Below the pieces are notes generated by a model. It was not told the DNA's origin. It worked only from the letters and a program-made list of their open reading frames with translations, and made no database searches. From Haloplanus sp. HW8-1 (GTDB lineage: Archaea; Halobacteriota; Halobacteria; Halobacteriales; Haloferacaceae), in contig NZ_CP098518.1 of the NCBI RefSeq assembly GCF_023703795.1, positions 372,001 through 436,000 on the forward strand: DNA of 64,000 nucleotides, read 5' to 3'. The translations under genes and the position numbers were made by a program. Shown here piece by piece: positions 50,499 to 58,135 of this stretch. Position 1 is the first letter of the stretch. The number at the start of each line of letters is the position of its first letter.

Positions 50499-51071
50499 TC
50501 ACAGGTCGACGCGGTCGAAGTCGTAGAACACTGCCTCGAAGTCACCTTCGTCCATGCCCGACGCCAGTTCGTCGACCCGTTCGGCCGTCCGTTCGAACTC
50601 GGCTTTGAGTCGCGTGTACTCCTCGCTTCCGTTCAGTTCCGCCTCGGTTTTGTGGGATTCGAGGGCAGCCAGCTTCGAGGCAGCGGCAAAGAGGGTCGAA
50701 AGCCGTCGGTCGTACTCGCCGCGTTTGCGTAGGCCACGGACTAGCCGGCGGATGTCCTCCCGGAAGAGCGGTTTGACCACGTAGTCGTCGAACCCCATCT
50801 CCAGAACGTCGAAGTCGGGTTCGACCGCGGTCACCATGGCGACACGGACCGAGAAGCCCCGGTCACGGATCCGCTCGAGTACCTCGTCGCCGGAGACACC
50901 GGGCATCAACCGATCGAGCAACACCACCTCCACGTCCTCGTCGAGTCGTTCGAGCGCCTCCTCTCCGCTCGTCGCGATGCGAACCTCGTAATCCCCGGAG
51001 AGCCACTCGGCGAACAGTTCGGCCAGTTCGACCTCGTCTTCGACGACGAGAACGCAGGGTGATCCGGTCAT
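50499..51071 (-). CDS. Response regulator with HalX output domain
   Basis: The protein has 190 residues. The receiver domain covers residues 5-115: acidic pocket EDE near the start, phosphorylation Asp in VVLLDRLMPGVSG, Thr/Ser position VAMVTAVEP and Lys in VVKPLFREDI. The C-terminal half is a helical HalX domain (YDRRLSTLFAAASKLAALES through LKAEFERTAERVDEL), an output module found in haloarchaea whose partner is unknown. The ATG is at 51071. No histidine kinase gene adjoins it. A zinc-ribbon gene lies 96 bases upstream on the same strand. Confidence 0.84.
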   Translation of the reverse strand: MTGSPCVLVVEDEVELAELFAEWLSGDYEVRIATSGEEALERLDEDVEVVLLDRLMPGVSGDEVLERIRDRGFSVRVAMVTAVEPDFDVLEMGFDDYVVKPLFREDIRRLVRGLRKRGEYDRRLSTLFAAASKLAALESHKTEAELNGSEEYTRLKAEFERTAERVDELASGMDEGDFEAVFYDFDRVDL

Positions 51072-51167
51072 GGAGACGTCGGTTCCGCGATGACCGACTC
51101 TTTCGACGGCTCACTGAAAGGTATTTCTCCCACGTTCCCGGTCCGGACGTGGCCGTCCCTCCGGTCG

Positions 51168-51332
51168 TCAGGATTCGGCCGACGGAGGGCGCCGCTCAAG
51201 CGTGAGCGTCCCACACTCCGGACAGAGATAGTGGTCGTCGTCGAAGGTGGACTCACATCTGGAACAGACGTAGGCCGATCCCGACTCCGGTCCCAGATCG
51301 AGCATCCCATCGTAGCTGTACGGTGCAGTCAC
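51168..51332 (-). CDS. Small zinc-ribbon protein (54 aa)
   Basis: GTG 51332 opens MTAPYSYDGMLDLGPESGSA; the zinc knuckles CSRC and CPEC are separated by 14 residues, and the end reads LERRPPSAES. Codon use is normal and the cysteine spacing matches a rubredoxin-like zinc ribbon. It precedes the HalX regulator gene by 96 bases on the same strand. No function is known. Confidence 0.72.
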   Translation of the reverse strand: MTAPYSYDGMLDLGPESGSAYVCSRCESTFDDDHYLCPECGTLTLERRPPSAES

Positions 51333-51515
51333 GATTTCCACACCCCGCCGCTGTCTTGGCTGGATATTCCCACGTGCATGTCGGTGTGGTTCGTATCGCT
51401 ACCTACCACTCCATAGTACCAAAAACTACCGGTCGTCCTCCGCGCCGAGGCGTCGCGGCGGCGCGGACCACGTCGGTACCCAGGGCTTACCTGTCTCCAC
51501 ACCCTCGGTCGGCGT

Positions 51516-51737
51516 ATGTCAAATCGCGTCGTCCAGGGCCGCATGGTGACCGCCGAACGCCTGGCGGAACTGATCGAGGGCGAACCGCCCATGGAGGCCG
51601 ACGGCATCGAGGACGCCGACCGTGACTGTCCGGACTGTGCCGGGGACGTCCTCGCAGTCTCGTATATGCCTTCGGTTACCGAACTGATCACCGGGTACAA
51701 ATGCCAGGAGTGCGACTGGTCCGATACCGACCGATAA
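51516..51737 (+). CDS. Conserved zinc-ribbon protein (73 aa)
   Basis: The protein MSNRVVQGRMVTAERLAELI leads to CPDCAGDVLAVSYMPS and YKCQECDWSDTDR, giving two CxxC pairs of a zinc ribbon 27 residues apart. The sequence is one I recall from many haloarchaea (a DUF5795-type family; number from memory). It ends 40 bases before the tRNA-Trp gene on the same strand, whose promoter overlaps the gap. Function unknown. Confidence 0.78.
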   Translation: MSNRVVQGRMVTAERLAELIEGEPPMEADGIEDADRDCPDCAGDVLAVSYMPSVTELITGYKCQECDWSDTDR

Positions 51738-51746
51738 CCGAAATCC

Positions 51747-51754
51747 CTTTATCG
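51747..51754 (+). promoter_or_regulatory. TATA box of the tRNA-Trp gene
   Basis: CTTTATCG lies 24-31 bases before the first base of the tRNA (51778), the usual archaeal TATA distance. The gap to the preceding zinc-ribbon stop (51737) is short, so the box abuts that gene's 3' end. Confidence 0.6.
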
Positions 51755-51777
51755 CCCTTCGGGTAACGAGGTAGCGA

Positions 51778-51954
51778 GGGGTTGTGGCCAAGCCCGGCAT
51801 GGCGACTGACTCCAGAGGCCACGCCCGGTGACGACACTCCAGACTGATATACCGAGCGCGCGACTGATCATCGCCGCGCGACGACGACCCTCTGGAGTAC
51901 CGAGGCGCAACCGGAGATATCAGTCGATCGGGGGTTCAAATCCCTCCAACCCCA
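51778..51954 (+). tRNA. trnW: tRNA-Trp (CCA) with 103-base intron
   Basis: The spliced RNA folds as a 74-base tRNA. Acceptor GGGGTTG (51778-51784) pairs with CAACCCC (51947-51953), discriminator A at 51954. The anticodon stem ACTGA pairs with TCAGT, and the loop CTCCAGA holds the CCA anticodon at 51812-51814. The T arm is GGGGG-TTCAAAT-CCCTC. The intron sits after base 37: exon 1 is 51778-51815 and exon 2 is 51919-51954. CCA is not encoded. This intron position and length fit the known haloarchaeal tRNA-Trp, spliced by the bulge-helix-bulge endonuclease. Confidence 0.95.
51816..51918 (+). ncRNA. tRNA-Trp intron: box C/D guide RNA for C34 and U39 methylation
   Basis: Two guides can be read. 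GACTGATAT (51842-51850) is complementary to 51917-51925 and is followed by CCGA (51852-51855); the fifth base before that box, A51847, pairs with T51920, which is base 39. TCTGGAGT (51891-51898) is complementary to 51809-51816 and is followed by CCGA (51900-51903); the fifth base before it, G51895, pairs with C51812, which is C34. C-like boxes are GTGACGA (51828-51834) and GCGACGA (51878-51884). Both D-type boxes read CCGA instead of the usual CTGA. This fits published haloarchaeal tRNA-Trp introns that guide 2'-O-methylation at 34 and 39. Confidence 0.88.
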
Positions 51955-52070
51955 CTCTGAAAAAGTATTTCGGAAGCTCTTGCCGCAGAATTTTGGAATA
52001 CGCTCACCAAACGTAACCCCGACCGGCGCCGGTCGTCGAACGCTACGAGAGCGATACTGACCGACCGCCA

Positions 52071-52181
52071 CTACCCGAAACCGGGGAACAACTGGCTGAT
52101 GACGAACCAGAGCAGGACGCCCAGAACGGCCAGGAGTGTAATCACGCTTATCGCGTCTCCGATCAGTTTGACGGGGTCCAT
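52071..52181 (-). CDS. One-helix membrane peptide (36 aa)
   Basis: The peptide MDPVKLIGDAISVITLLAVL continues to VLLWFVISQLFPGFG, so all but the ends is a membrane helix. GATTATTTATC (52202-52212, minus strand) lies 21-31 bases upstream as a TATA box, supporting a leaderless transcript. The codons are normal. Haloarchaea encode several such tiny membrane proteins whose function is unknown. The intergenic DNA to the tRNA (51955-52070) shows nothing else I can support. Confidence 0.65.
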   Translation of the reverse strand: MDPVKLIGDAISVITLLAVLGVLLWFVISQLFPGFG

Positions 52182-52248
52182 AGGCGGTCGAAATTCCGGA
52201 CGATAAATAATCGTTTGGGGGAGACTGCTCCCCCGACTCCCTCACGGA

Positions 52249-54723
52249 TCACGTCGCGGGCGCGTCCAAGGGGTCCGTCGGTCGCCGGTCCTCGTCGACG
52301 AACCGTGCCCAGAGGACGAGTACCGACGGGAGGACGACGATGGAGGTGAGGTAGGCGTACAGCACGCTGAGGGCGATCAGCACTCCGAACACGCCGACGG
52401 CAGGGTTGAGCGCGAGTCCCAGAACGCCGACGCCGAACACCGTCGTCAGCATGCTGCCGGTGAGCGCCCCGCCCGTACCGACGACCGTTCGTCGCAGCGC
52501 CGGGTAGAGGTCACGTTCCGCGTACTCGTCGGCGAACCGGTGGACGACGTGGACGGAGTAGTCGATGCCGAGGCCGACGGAGATAGCGAGAATCGTCCCG
52601 TTGATCGCGTTGAAGCTGATGCCGAACGCGCGCATCGACGCGACGAGGGCGACGACGGTGACGAGGATGGGAATGACGTTGGCGACGCCGAGCGACGGTC
52701 GGCCCTCCACGGCCCAGTAGACGAAGACGAGGAACAGCGCGGCCCCGAGCAGTGTCAGGACGAGGCTCTGGATTACGGTTTCGAGGACGAGCGACAGCGC
52801 CTCGTCGAAGATGACGGCGTTGCCCGTCGGCTGCGCACTGTAACGCAGATCACCCGCCACGCGGTACGCGTCGTCGGTGATGGCGTCGTTCGGTTCGTCG
52901 CCGTCGACGGTGTAGACGACGAGCGCGCTCCGTCGATCCGCGCTCAGGAACTGCGCCAGGTCGTCCTCGCCGGTCGACTCCTCCATCGCGGCGTACACCT
53001 GCGAGAGGTCGTCGTCCGGGATGTCGTTCTCGTTCCGGTCGTTGCGCTCGACGACCCGCCGCACGTCGGGGTCGGTCCGCGTCCGCGATCGGATCAGCGT
53101 CGCGATGCTCTGGGAGTCGGCGTACTGTCCGTCGCGCTCGAACGTCGGTGGCGGGTCGCGCCCCGCCCCGTAGAGGCGTTCGAGGGCCGTGTCCTCGCGC
53201 ATCGGTCCCTCGACGTACATCAGGACGCGGTCCTCCTGTGCGAAGTTCTCCTGCCTGAAGTCGTCGATTTTCACGTACTCGAACTCGGCCGGCGGCCGGA
53301 TGGGTTCGGGGAGGGACTGGAGGTACGCCGGCGTCTCTGCTGCCGGCTGGAAGTCGTCGGGGCTGAAGCCGGTGTCGACGCCGGCCGCGTAGACGCCACC
53401 CCCGGCCGTCGCGAGGAGGACGAGGATCACGAACAGCGCCGGCGCACGCTCCGCGATGCCGACGCCGCCGGCGAGGATGCGTCCGAGCGGCGACGACTCC
53501 GACCCGAACGGCGTCTGTGTGTTCGTTGGGATCGGATACCGCTCCCGGAGGCGGTCGACGGACACCTTCGTCGCCGGGACGAAGATTCCGAAGATGAGGC
53601 CGGTGAAGACGATGCCTGCCGCGGCGGTGATACCGAAATCACGCGTCGGCGGGAAGGCACTGACGACGTTCGAGAGAAAGCCGATGGCCGAGGTGCCCAT
53701 GACGATGAAGAAGGCGACGCTCACCTGATCGGTCGTCAGCCGCATCGATTCGGCGACGTCCCGTCCCTTGACTCGCTCCTCGCGGTAGCGGTTGATGGCG
53801 TGGATTCCGAAGTCGATACCGACCGCGATCAGGATGGGCGGGACGGCGATCAGCAGGACGGCGAAAGGAATGCCGACGAGGCCGATGAACCCGAACGTCC
53901 AGACCAACGTCATGACGATGCCGGCGAGGCCGATCAGTAGATCGACCAGGTCGCGGTACGCGACGGCCAGCATGATCACGATCAGGACGAGGGCGATTGG
54001 CAACACCACTGTCAGCGTCGTCGTCGTCGTATCGGGCGGCGTTCCCTGGATGCGGATGGTCGAGGCGGTCGCTTCGCTCGCGACGAGTCGTTCCATCCGC
54101 TCTTCTTTGTTCGGCGGGAACTCCGACGCCCCGCCGGGCCCCCCCTCGCTCCCCGCCCCCGGGCCGGCACGGTGCGTGACCGTCGACTCCATGGCGGAGG
54201 CCGTCGCCGACCGTCGGTTGAAGTCCGTGCTCAGCCGCGACCGGAACGTCGCACGGTCGTCCTCGGCGGCACGGCGGACGGCGGTGTCGATCTCGCTCGG
54301 CGTTGCCCCTTCGATCGCTCGGATCTGCTCGTCGAGCGTCCGCGCGTCGGGATCGAGAGTCCGGGCCACCTGCCGGGCCGGACTGTCCGTCTCCTCGACC
54401 CGGAGCGGGCCGCTCTCGCGGATCCGCTCCTGGGTGCGGAGCATATCGAGCAGGGCGGATCGCGAGAGGACGTTCTGGTCGCTCTGGACCAGCGTCGTCG
54501 TCGTGTTTACCTGTGAGAAACTCGTGTCGAAATCCTCCTGGACCTGCTCCAGCGCCTGGAAGGAGGGGAGTTCTTCGACGAACTGCTGTTGGCCGCTCTC
54601 GGTTTCGATGCTGCCGAGGCCACCGACGAACACCGCCGTCGCCACCAGAAAGAGGAGGATGACCGTTCGTGAGTGCTCGACGATGTAGCCGTCGACGCGG
54701 TCGATCAGCCATTGGTAGTTCAT
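52249..54723 (-). CDS. RND superfamily (MMPL-type) transporter
   Basis: The protein has 824 residues with two copies of a helix-plus-five-helix unit. The first has one helix (VILLFLVATAVFVGGLG), a large outer loop, then LTVVLPIALVLIVIMLAVAY through GVDTG; the conserved GIDFGIHAINRYREE motif marks RND/patched-like proteins. The second repeats this with GLGIDYSVHVVHRF. Outer loops (about 60-250 and 510-640) are acidic. Substrate unknown: lipids, sterol-like compounds or drugs are moved by relatives. I chose ATG 54723 (MNYQWLIDRVDGYIVEHSRT) over upstream starts because the first helix follows it closely. Confidence 0.83.
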   Translation of the reverse strand: MNYQWLIDRVDGYIVEHSRTVILLFLVATAVFVGGLGSIETESGQQQFVEELPSFQALEQVQEDFDTSFSQVNTTTTLVQSDQNVLSRSALLDMLRTQERIRESGPLRVEETDSPARQVARTLDPDARTLDEQIRAIEGATPSEIDTAVRRAAEDDRATFRSRLSTDFNRRSATASAMESTVTHRAGPGAGSEGGPGGASEFPPNKEERMERLVASEATASTIRIQGTPPDTTTTTLTVVLPIALVLIVIMLAVAYRDLVDLLIGLAGIVMTLVWTFGFIGLVGIPFAVLLIAVPPILIAVGIDFGIHAINRYREERVKGRDVAESMRLTTDQVSVAFFIVMGTSAIGFLSNVVSAFPPTRDFGITAAAGIVFTGLIFGIFVPATKVSVDRLRERYPIPTNTQTPFGSESSPLGRILAGGVGIAERAPALFVILVLLATAGGGVYAAGVDTGFSPDDFQPAAETPAYLQSLPEPIRPPAEFEYVKIDDFRQENFAQEDRVLMYVEGPMREDTALERLYGAGRDPPPTFERDGQYADSQSIATLIRSRTRTDPDVRRVVERNDRNENDIPDDDLSQVYAAMEESTGEDDLAQFLSADRRSALVVYTVDGDEPNDAITDDAYRVAGDLRYSAQPTGNAVIFDEALSLVLETVIQSLVLTLLGAALFLVFVYWAVEGRPSLGVANVIPILVTVVALVASMRAFGISFNAINGTILAISVGLGIDYSVHVVHRFADEYAERDLYPALRRTVVGTGGALTGSMLTTVFGVGVLGLALNPAVGVFGVLIALSVLYAYLTSIVVLPSVLVLWARFVDEDRRPTDPLDAPAT

Positions 54724-55029
54724 GAGTCGTCGGGAGGGGACGTCGCCCCGCACGGGGGACGGGGCGACGCCGTCGGTGTCGAACACTCCGTCCCGAGACG
54801 TAAAACTGCGACGACGATTCGCCGCCGACCGTCGACGTCGCCGGCGATCCGATTCGGCGCCGACGGCATCCGCGCCCGCCTCTCCTCCGGGGCGACGGCT
54901 TCCTGTCGCCGTACCGGTGGGGTTTTGTGCCCACGACGGTTGTGATCGGATAGGCGGCACGGCCGGTCAGCCCCTTTCAGCCACCGTGGCTTCCACGTGT
55001 GGTCCCGCTGGCCGCCCTACCCCGTCTCT
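54724..55029. other. 306 bp with no supported gene
   Basis: It lies between the RND start and the end of the HalOD1 reading frame. Short frames exist on both strands but none has convincing start, codon use or motif. The RND promoter should be here, possibly near 54750-54790, but I see no clear TATA box. Confidence 0.3.
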
Positions 55030-55632
55030 CTACTGACCGCGAGCGACTGCGCCGACAGTTCCGACCTGAACTCTCCCCGCGACGTGCGCAGCGAGACCGT
55101 TACTCCGTACGAACGCCGACTCCGGTCCGGGGCGCTCCTCGCGTGTTCGTGTGCCATCAGTTACCAAAGATTGACGTTCGATAGCTCCGTATCTCACATT
55201 ATTGACCATGTACAAATCGACCGACGACGGGGACGGAGGCCCCGTGTTCGAAGTCGAGTTCGTCGTCCGGGATCCGTCGTATCCGTTCGTCGGCGCGTCC
55301 GCCGGCGAGGGCGACCCGTCGCCCTCGCGTGACGAGACGACCGTTCGGCCGTCGCCGTGGACGATCACGTTACACCCGTTGAACTCGAACCCGACGCTGA
55401 CGACCGAAGCGGGAGTCGTCCGACGAGGTGTCGGTTCGACCAGCCGATCGAGTGCGTCCGGATCGATCGCGTCACACAGCGGTCGCAGGCGGTCCGGGTC
55501 CGTTCCGGTCACTTCAGCGACCGCCACGACCACGCTGTAGGAGGGACGGTGGTCGTCACCACGCACGTGGCTGATCGTGTCCGCCTCGGCCTCCGGACCG
55601 CCGTCCGAGTGGGAATCACGCTGGTGTAACAT
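55030..55632 (-). CDS. HalOD1 output domain protein with an abnormal C-terminal tail
   Basis: The ATG at 55632 opens MLHQRDSHSDGGPEAEADTI. Residues 30-100 are a clear HalOD1 domain: SYSVVVAVAEVTGTDPDRLR, LCDAIDPDALDRLV and VGFEFNGCNVIVHGDGRTVV. HalOD1 proteins are usually about 90-110 residues and end soon after this last strand. Here the frame continues another 100 residues (to 55030), and from 55315 to 55208 it is antisense to a fragment of another coding gene. I infer that the normal stop was lost at a rearrangement. A truncated but functional HalOD1 is possible; the tail should be mostly disordered. Confidence 0.7.
   Translation of the reverse strand: MLHQRDSHSDGGPEAEADTISHVRGDDHRPSYSVVVAVAEVTGTDPDRLRPLCDAIDPDALDRLVEPTPRRTTPASVVSVGFEFNGCNVIVHGDGRTVVSSREGDGSPSPADAPTNGYDGSRTTNSTSNTGPPSPSSVDLYMVNNVRYGAIERQSLVTDGTRTREERPGPESAFVRSNGLAAHVAGRVQVGTVGAVARGQ
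55208..55315 (+). pseudogene. N-terminal fragment of a haloarchaeal HTH regulator (Bat-like)
   Basis: ATG 55208 opens MYKSTDDGDGGPVFEVEFVV and reaches RDPSYPFVGASAGEGD, a passage I recognise from the sensory N-terminus of haloarchaeal bacterio-opsin-activator-like HTH regulators (VEFVVxDPxYPFV). After about 36 residues the homology ends and the strand becomes antisense to the HalOD1 gene. An AT-rich stretch around 55187-55204 is in promoter position. It is either the surviving start of a lost regulator or a small truncated protein. Confidence 0.5.
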
Positions 55633-56088
55633 GACAGTACGTACCGTGACTGGAACGTGGCTTCGGAGGGGCTTAGTTCGGTTCCCTACAGTTCGAGGGT
55701 GACGGGTCGATTCACCCCGTTTCTCTCCGGGCGTCGACGCCGGAGAATGGACGGGCCCGAGGTGGCCGACGCGGACCGCCGTCAGATTCGTTCACCGACT
55801 CCCAGACGGGTCGTCTTTCGGCCGGTACCACCACGCCGTCGCGCTCCGTACGGCGTCAGCGTCGCTGTCTACGGGGTCGATGCCGCTCGACCGACCCGTC
55901 CGCTACTTTTTCCTCCGAACCGGAACTTCCCTCGTCGTGACCGCCCGCTGGTGCCGACTGCTCGCAATCGACGCTGATCCTCTCGGTGACGTGTGTCACG
56001 GCCACATATCACAATCGTCGAACCTGACTTCGACAATATATTGCCACGAACACGCAGGTTTTTATTCCGCTCGGCCGTCGGGTCGGAC
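55633..56088. other. 456 bp intergenic region with one visible promoter
   Basis: No gene is supported in this interval. The promoter of the aminotransferase gene is near its end: GTTTTTATTC at 56058-56067, 22-31 bases before the ATG at 56089. The middle (55680-55960) is GC-rich without a coherent reading frame. Just before the promoter, 56009-56045 is AT-richer than its surroundings (CACATATCACAATCG, then ACAATATATTGCC). Confidence 0.4.
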
Positions 56089-57252
56089 ATGAGAAGTCCA
56101 CCCGAGACGAGCGAACTCGACGTCCCTTCACGAATCCTGATGGGCCCCGGCCCGAGCATGATCCACCCCCGCGTTCTGCGTGCGATGTCGACGCAGGCGC
56201 TCGGATACATGGACCCTTCCTTCCTGGAGATCATGGACGAAATCCAGGAACTGCTGCGCTACACGTTCCAGACGGACAACGAGTGGACGCTCGCCACGAG
56301 CGGGACGGGGACTGCAGCGATGGAGACGGCCATCGGCAACCTCGTCGAGCCGGGGGAGACGATGCTGGTCCCTACCAACGGCTACTTCGGGGACCGCATG
56401 GGCAAGATCGCTCGCCGGGCGGGCGGTGATGTGGTCACCGTCGACGCGCCGTGGGGCGAGCCGCTCCAGCCCGCGGACGTCGCCGACGCCTTCGACGAAC
56501 ACCAGCCCGACGTCTTCGGGTTCGTCCACGCCGAGACGAGTACCGGCGTCCGGCAGCCGAACGTCCCGGAACTGACCGACATCGCCCACGACCACGATGC
56601 CATCGTTCTCGCGGACTGTGTCACCTCGCTTTCCGGCGTCGAACTCCGCGTCGACGAGTGGGGGATCGACGCGGCCTACGGCAGTCCTCAGAAGTGTCTC
56701 TCCTGTACCCCCGGTGCGACGCCGCTGACGATCGGAGAGCGCGCCCGCGAGAAGATCCGGAACCGCGATACCGACACCGGCTCCTGGTATCTCGACCTCG
56801 ACCTCGTCATGGAGTACTGGGGCGACGAGCGCAACTATCACCACACCGCCCCCACGACGAACTTCTACGGCCTCCGCGAGGCGCTTCGCCTCGTCGCCGA
56901 GGAGGGACTGGAGAACCGCTGGGAGCGTCACCTCGAGGTCGCCGGCGAACTCCGCGAGGGACTCCAGAAGCTCGGCCTCGAACCCGCCGCTGAGAAGGAG
57001 TACTGGCTCCCCAGTCTGAACTCCATCGAGGTGCCCGACGGTGTCGACGACACCGCAGTCATCGAGTTCCTGATGAACGAGTACGACATCGATATCGCCA
57101 GCGGCCTCGGCGCCCTCGAAGGCGACATCTGGCGGATCGGCTGCATGGGCTACTCCGCCCGCCGACAGAACGTCGCCTGCCTCCTGACGGCGATGGAGGA
57201 GGCCCTCGAAGCCCAGAACTTCGACGTGGACGAGCCCACGGTCGAAGCGTAG
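56089..57252 (+). CDS. Alanine/serine-glyoxylate aminotransferase family protein (class V)
   Basis: The protein has 387 residues. N-terminal SRILMGPGPSMIHPRVLRAM is the class V opening; LATSGTGTAAMETAIGNLVE holds the PLP phosphate site; VLADCVTSLSGVEL carries the Asp that binds the ring nitrogen; GSPQKCLSCTPGATPL carries the PLP lysine. C-terminal EGDIWRIGCMGYSARRQNV binds the substrate carboxylate. Members transfer the amino group from alanine or serine to glyoxylate. ATG 56089 has a TATA box 22-31 bases upstream. A GlcD-type oxidase lies about 6 kb upstream, and together they could channel glycolate to glycine. Confidence 0.86.
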   Translation: MRSPPETSELDVPSRILMGPGPSMIHPRVLRAMSTQALGYMDPSFLEIMDEIQELLRYTFQTDNEWTLATSGTGTAAMETAIGNLVEPGETMLVPTNGYFGDRMGKIARRAGGDVVTVDAPWGEPLQPADVADAFDEHQPDVFGFVHAETSTGVRQPNVPELTDIAHDHDAIVLADCVTSLSGVELRVDEWGIDAAYGSPQKCLSCTPGATPLTIGERAREKIRNRDTDTGSWYLDLDLVMEYWGDERNYHHTAPTTNFYGLREALRLVAEEGLENRWERHLEVAGELREGLQKLGLEPAAEKEYWLPSLNSIEVPDGVDDTAVIEFLMNEYDIDIASGLGALEGDIWRIGCMGYSARRQNVACLLTAMEEALEAQNFDVDEPTVEA

Positions 57253-57256
57253 CGGG

Positions 57257-58033
57257 CTACTCCCCTACGATTTCTGCCGCCGAGTCGTCCAGTTCGACCG
57301 CCGTTCCGCGGTGTCGACACTCCTCCAACGCGTGTTTCGCGGCCATTCCGGCCTCGTGGGCGGTCACCCCGCGGCCGACGCCGACCTTGAGGTCGACGCC
57401 GACGGTCTCCTCCACGTGGTCGATGGCGTCACGGTAGGCGTCCGTGCCCAGTCCGGGCGTGACGGCGATGATGTTGTCTCCACCGACGAAAAAGGAGAGC
57501 CCGCCGTATTCTTCACGGAGGTAACGCATCAGCGCCGCGTAGCCCTGCTCGATCTGGATGAAGGAGTCGAACTCGTTGAGGCGGTCGGTGTACTTCTCGG
57601 TCGCGTCGTTCACGTCGAAGTGAGCGATGGAGACGTCGTCGCTCCCGTCGGAGATGGGCGTCCCGACGAGTACCTCGCGTCGGTCGCCGTCCTGGGCGCT
57701 ACCGGCCCGCTGGAGGCCCTCGGTCGCCTCCTCGAGGGCGACCGCCGGGTTCGTGTCGACGCCGATGCCGAGGCTGACGGTGACCGGATAGCGGTTGCCC
57801 ATCGACTCCTGCAGGAGTCGGTGATCGTCCGCGTCCAGGCCGTTCGTCACCGCGACCATGTTGTCGAATCGGGTGAAGAAGGCGTACCCACCCCGGTAGC
57901 CGACGAACTGTGCGATGTCGGCGAAGAGACGCGACTGGAGGGTCTGGAGATCCATCTCACGGCGCGGTTCTGGCGTCACCGTCCACGGCCCGTAGTTGTC
58001 GATCTGAACGAGCGTCAACTGCGTGTTCGTCAC
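57257..58033 (-). CDS. arfA: GTP cyclohydrolase III (archaeal)
   Basis: The protein has 258 residues starting at GTG 58033 (MTNTQLTLVQIDNYGPWTVT). Two related halves can be seen: FTRFDNMVAVTNGLDADDHR in the first and FVGGDNIIAVTPGLGTDAYR in the second, the GG-DN pattern that resembles GGDEF-type cyclases, as in archaeal GCH III. It converts GTP to FAPy (2-amino-5-formylamino-6-ribosylamino-4(3H)-pyrimidinone 5'-phosphate), the first step of riboflavin and F420 deazaflavin synthesis. Convergent with the aminotransferase gene, with stops 4 bases apart. Confidence 0.88.
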   Translation of the reverse strand: MTNTQLTLVQIDNYGPWTVTPEPRREMDLQTLQSRLFADIAQFVGYRGGYAFFTRFDNMVAVTNGLDADDHRLLQESMGNRYPVTVSLGIGVDTNPAVALEEATEGLQRAGSAQDGDRREVLVGTPISDGSDDVSIAHFDVNDATEKYTDRLNEFDSFIQIEQGYAALMRYLREEYGGLSFFVGGDNIIAVTPGLGTDAYRDAIDHVEETVGVDLKVGVGRGVTAHEAGMAAKHALEECRHRGTAVELDDSAAEIVGE

Positions 58034-58135
58034 GGTATCGGGTGGTAGGACGGCGTCCAAATGGCTCTTTGGTTTGGGAACGGGGATCGACGGCGAGCGC
58101 GGGGTTCAACTTCGTCGCCTCCATAGGACTCGTCG

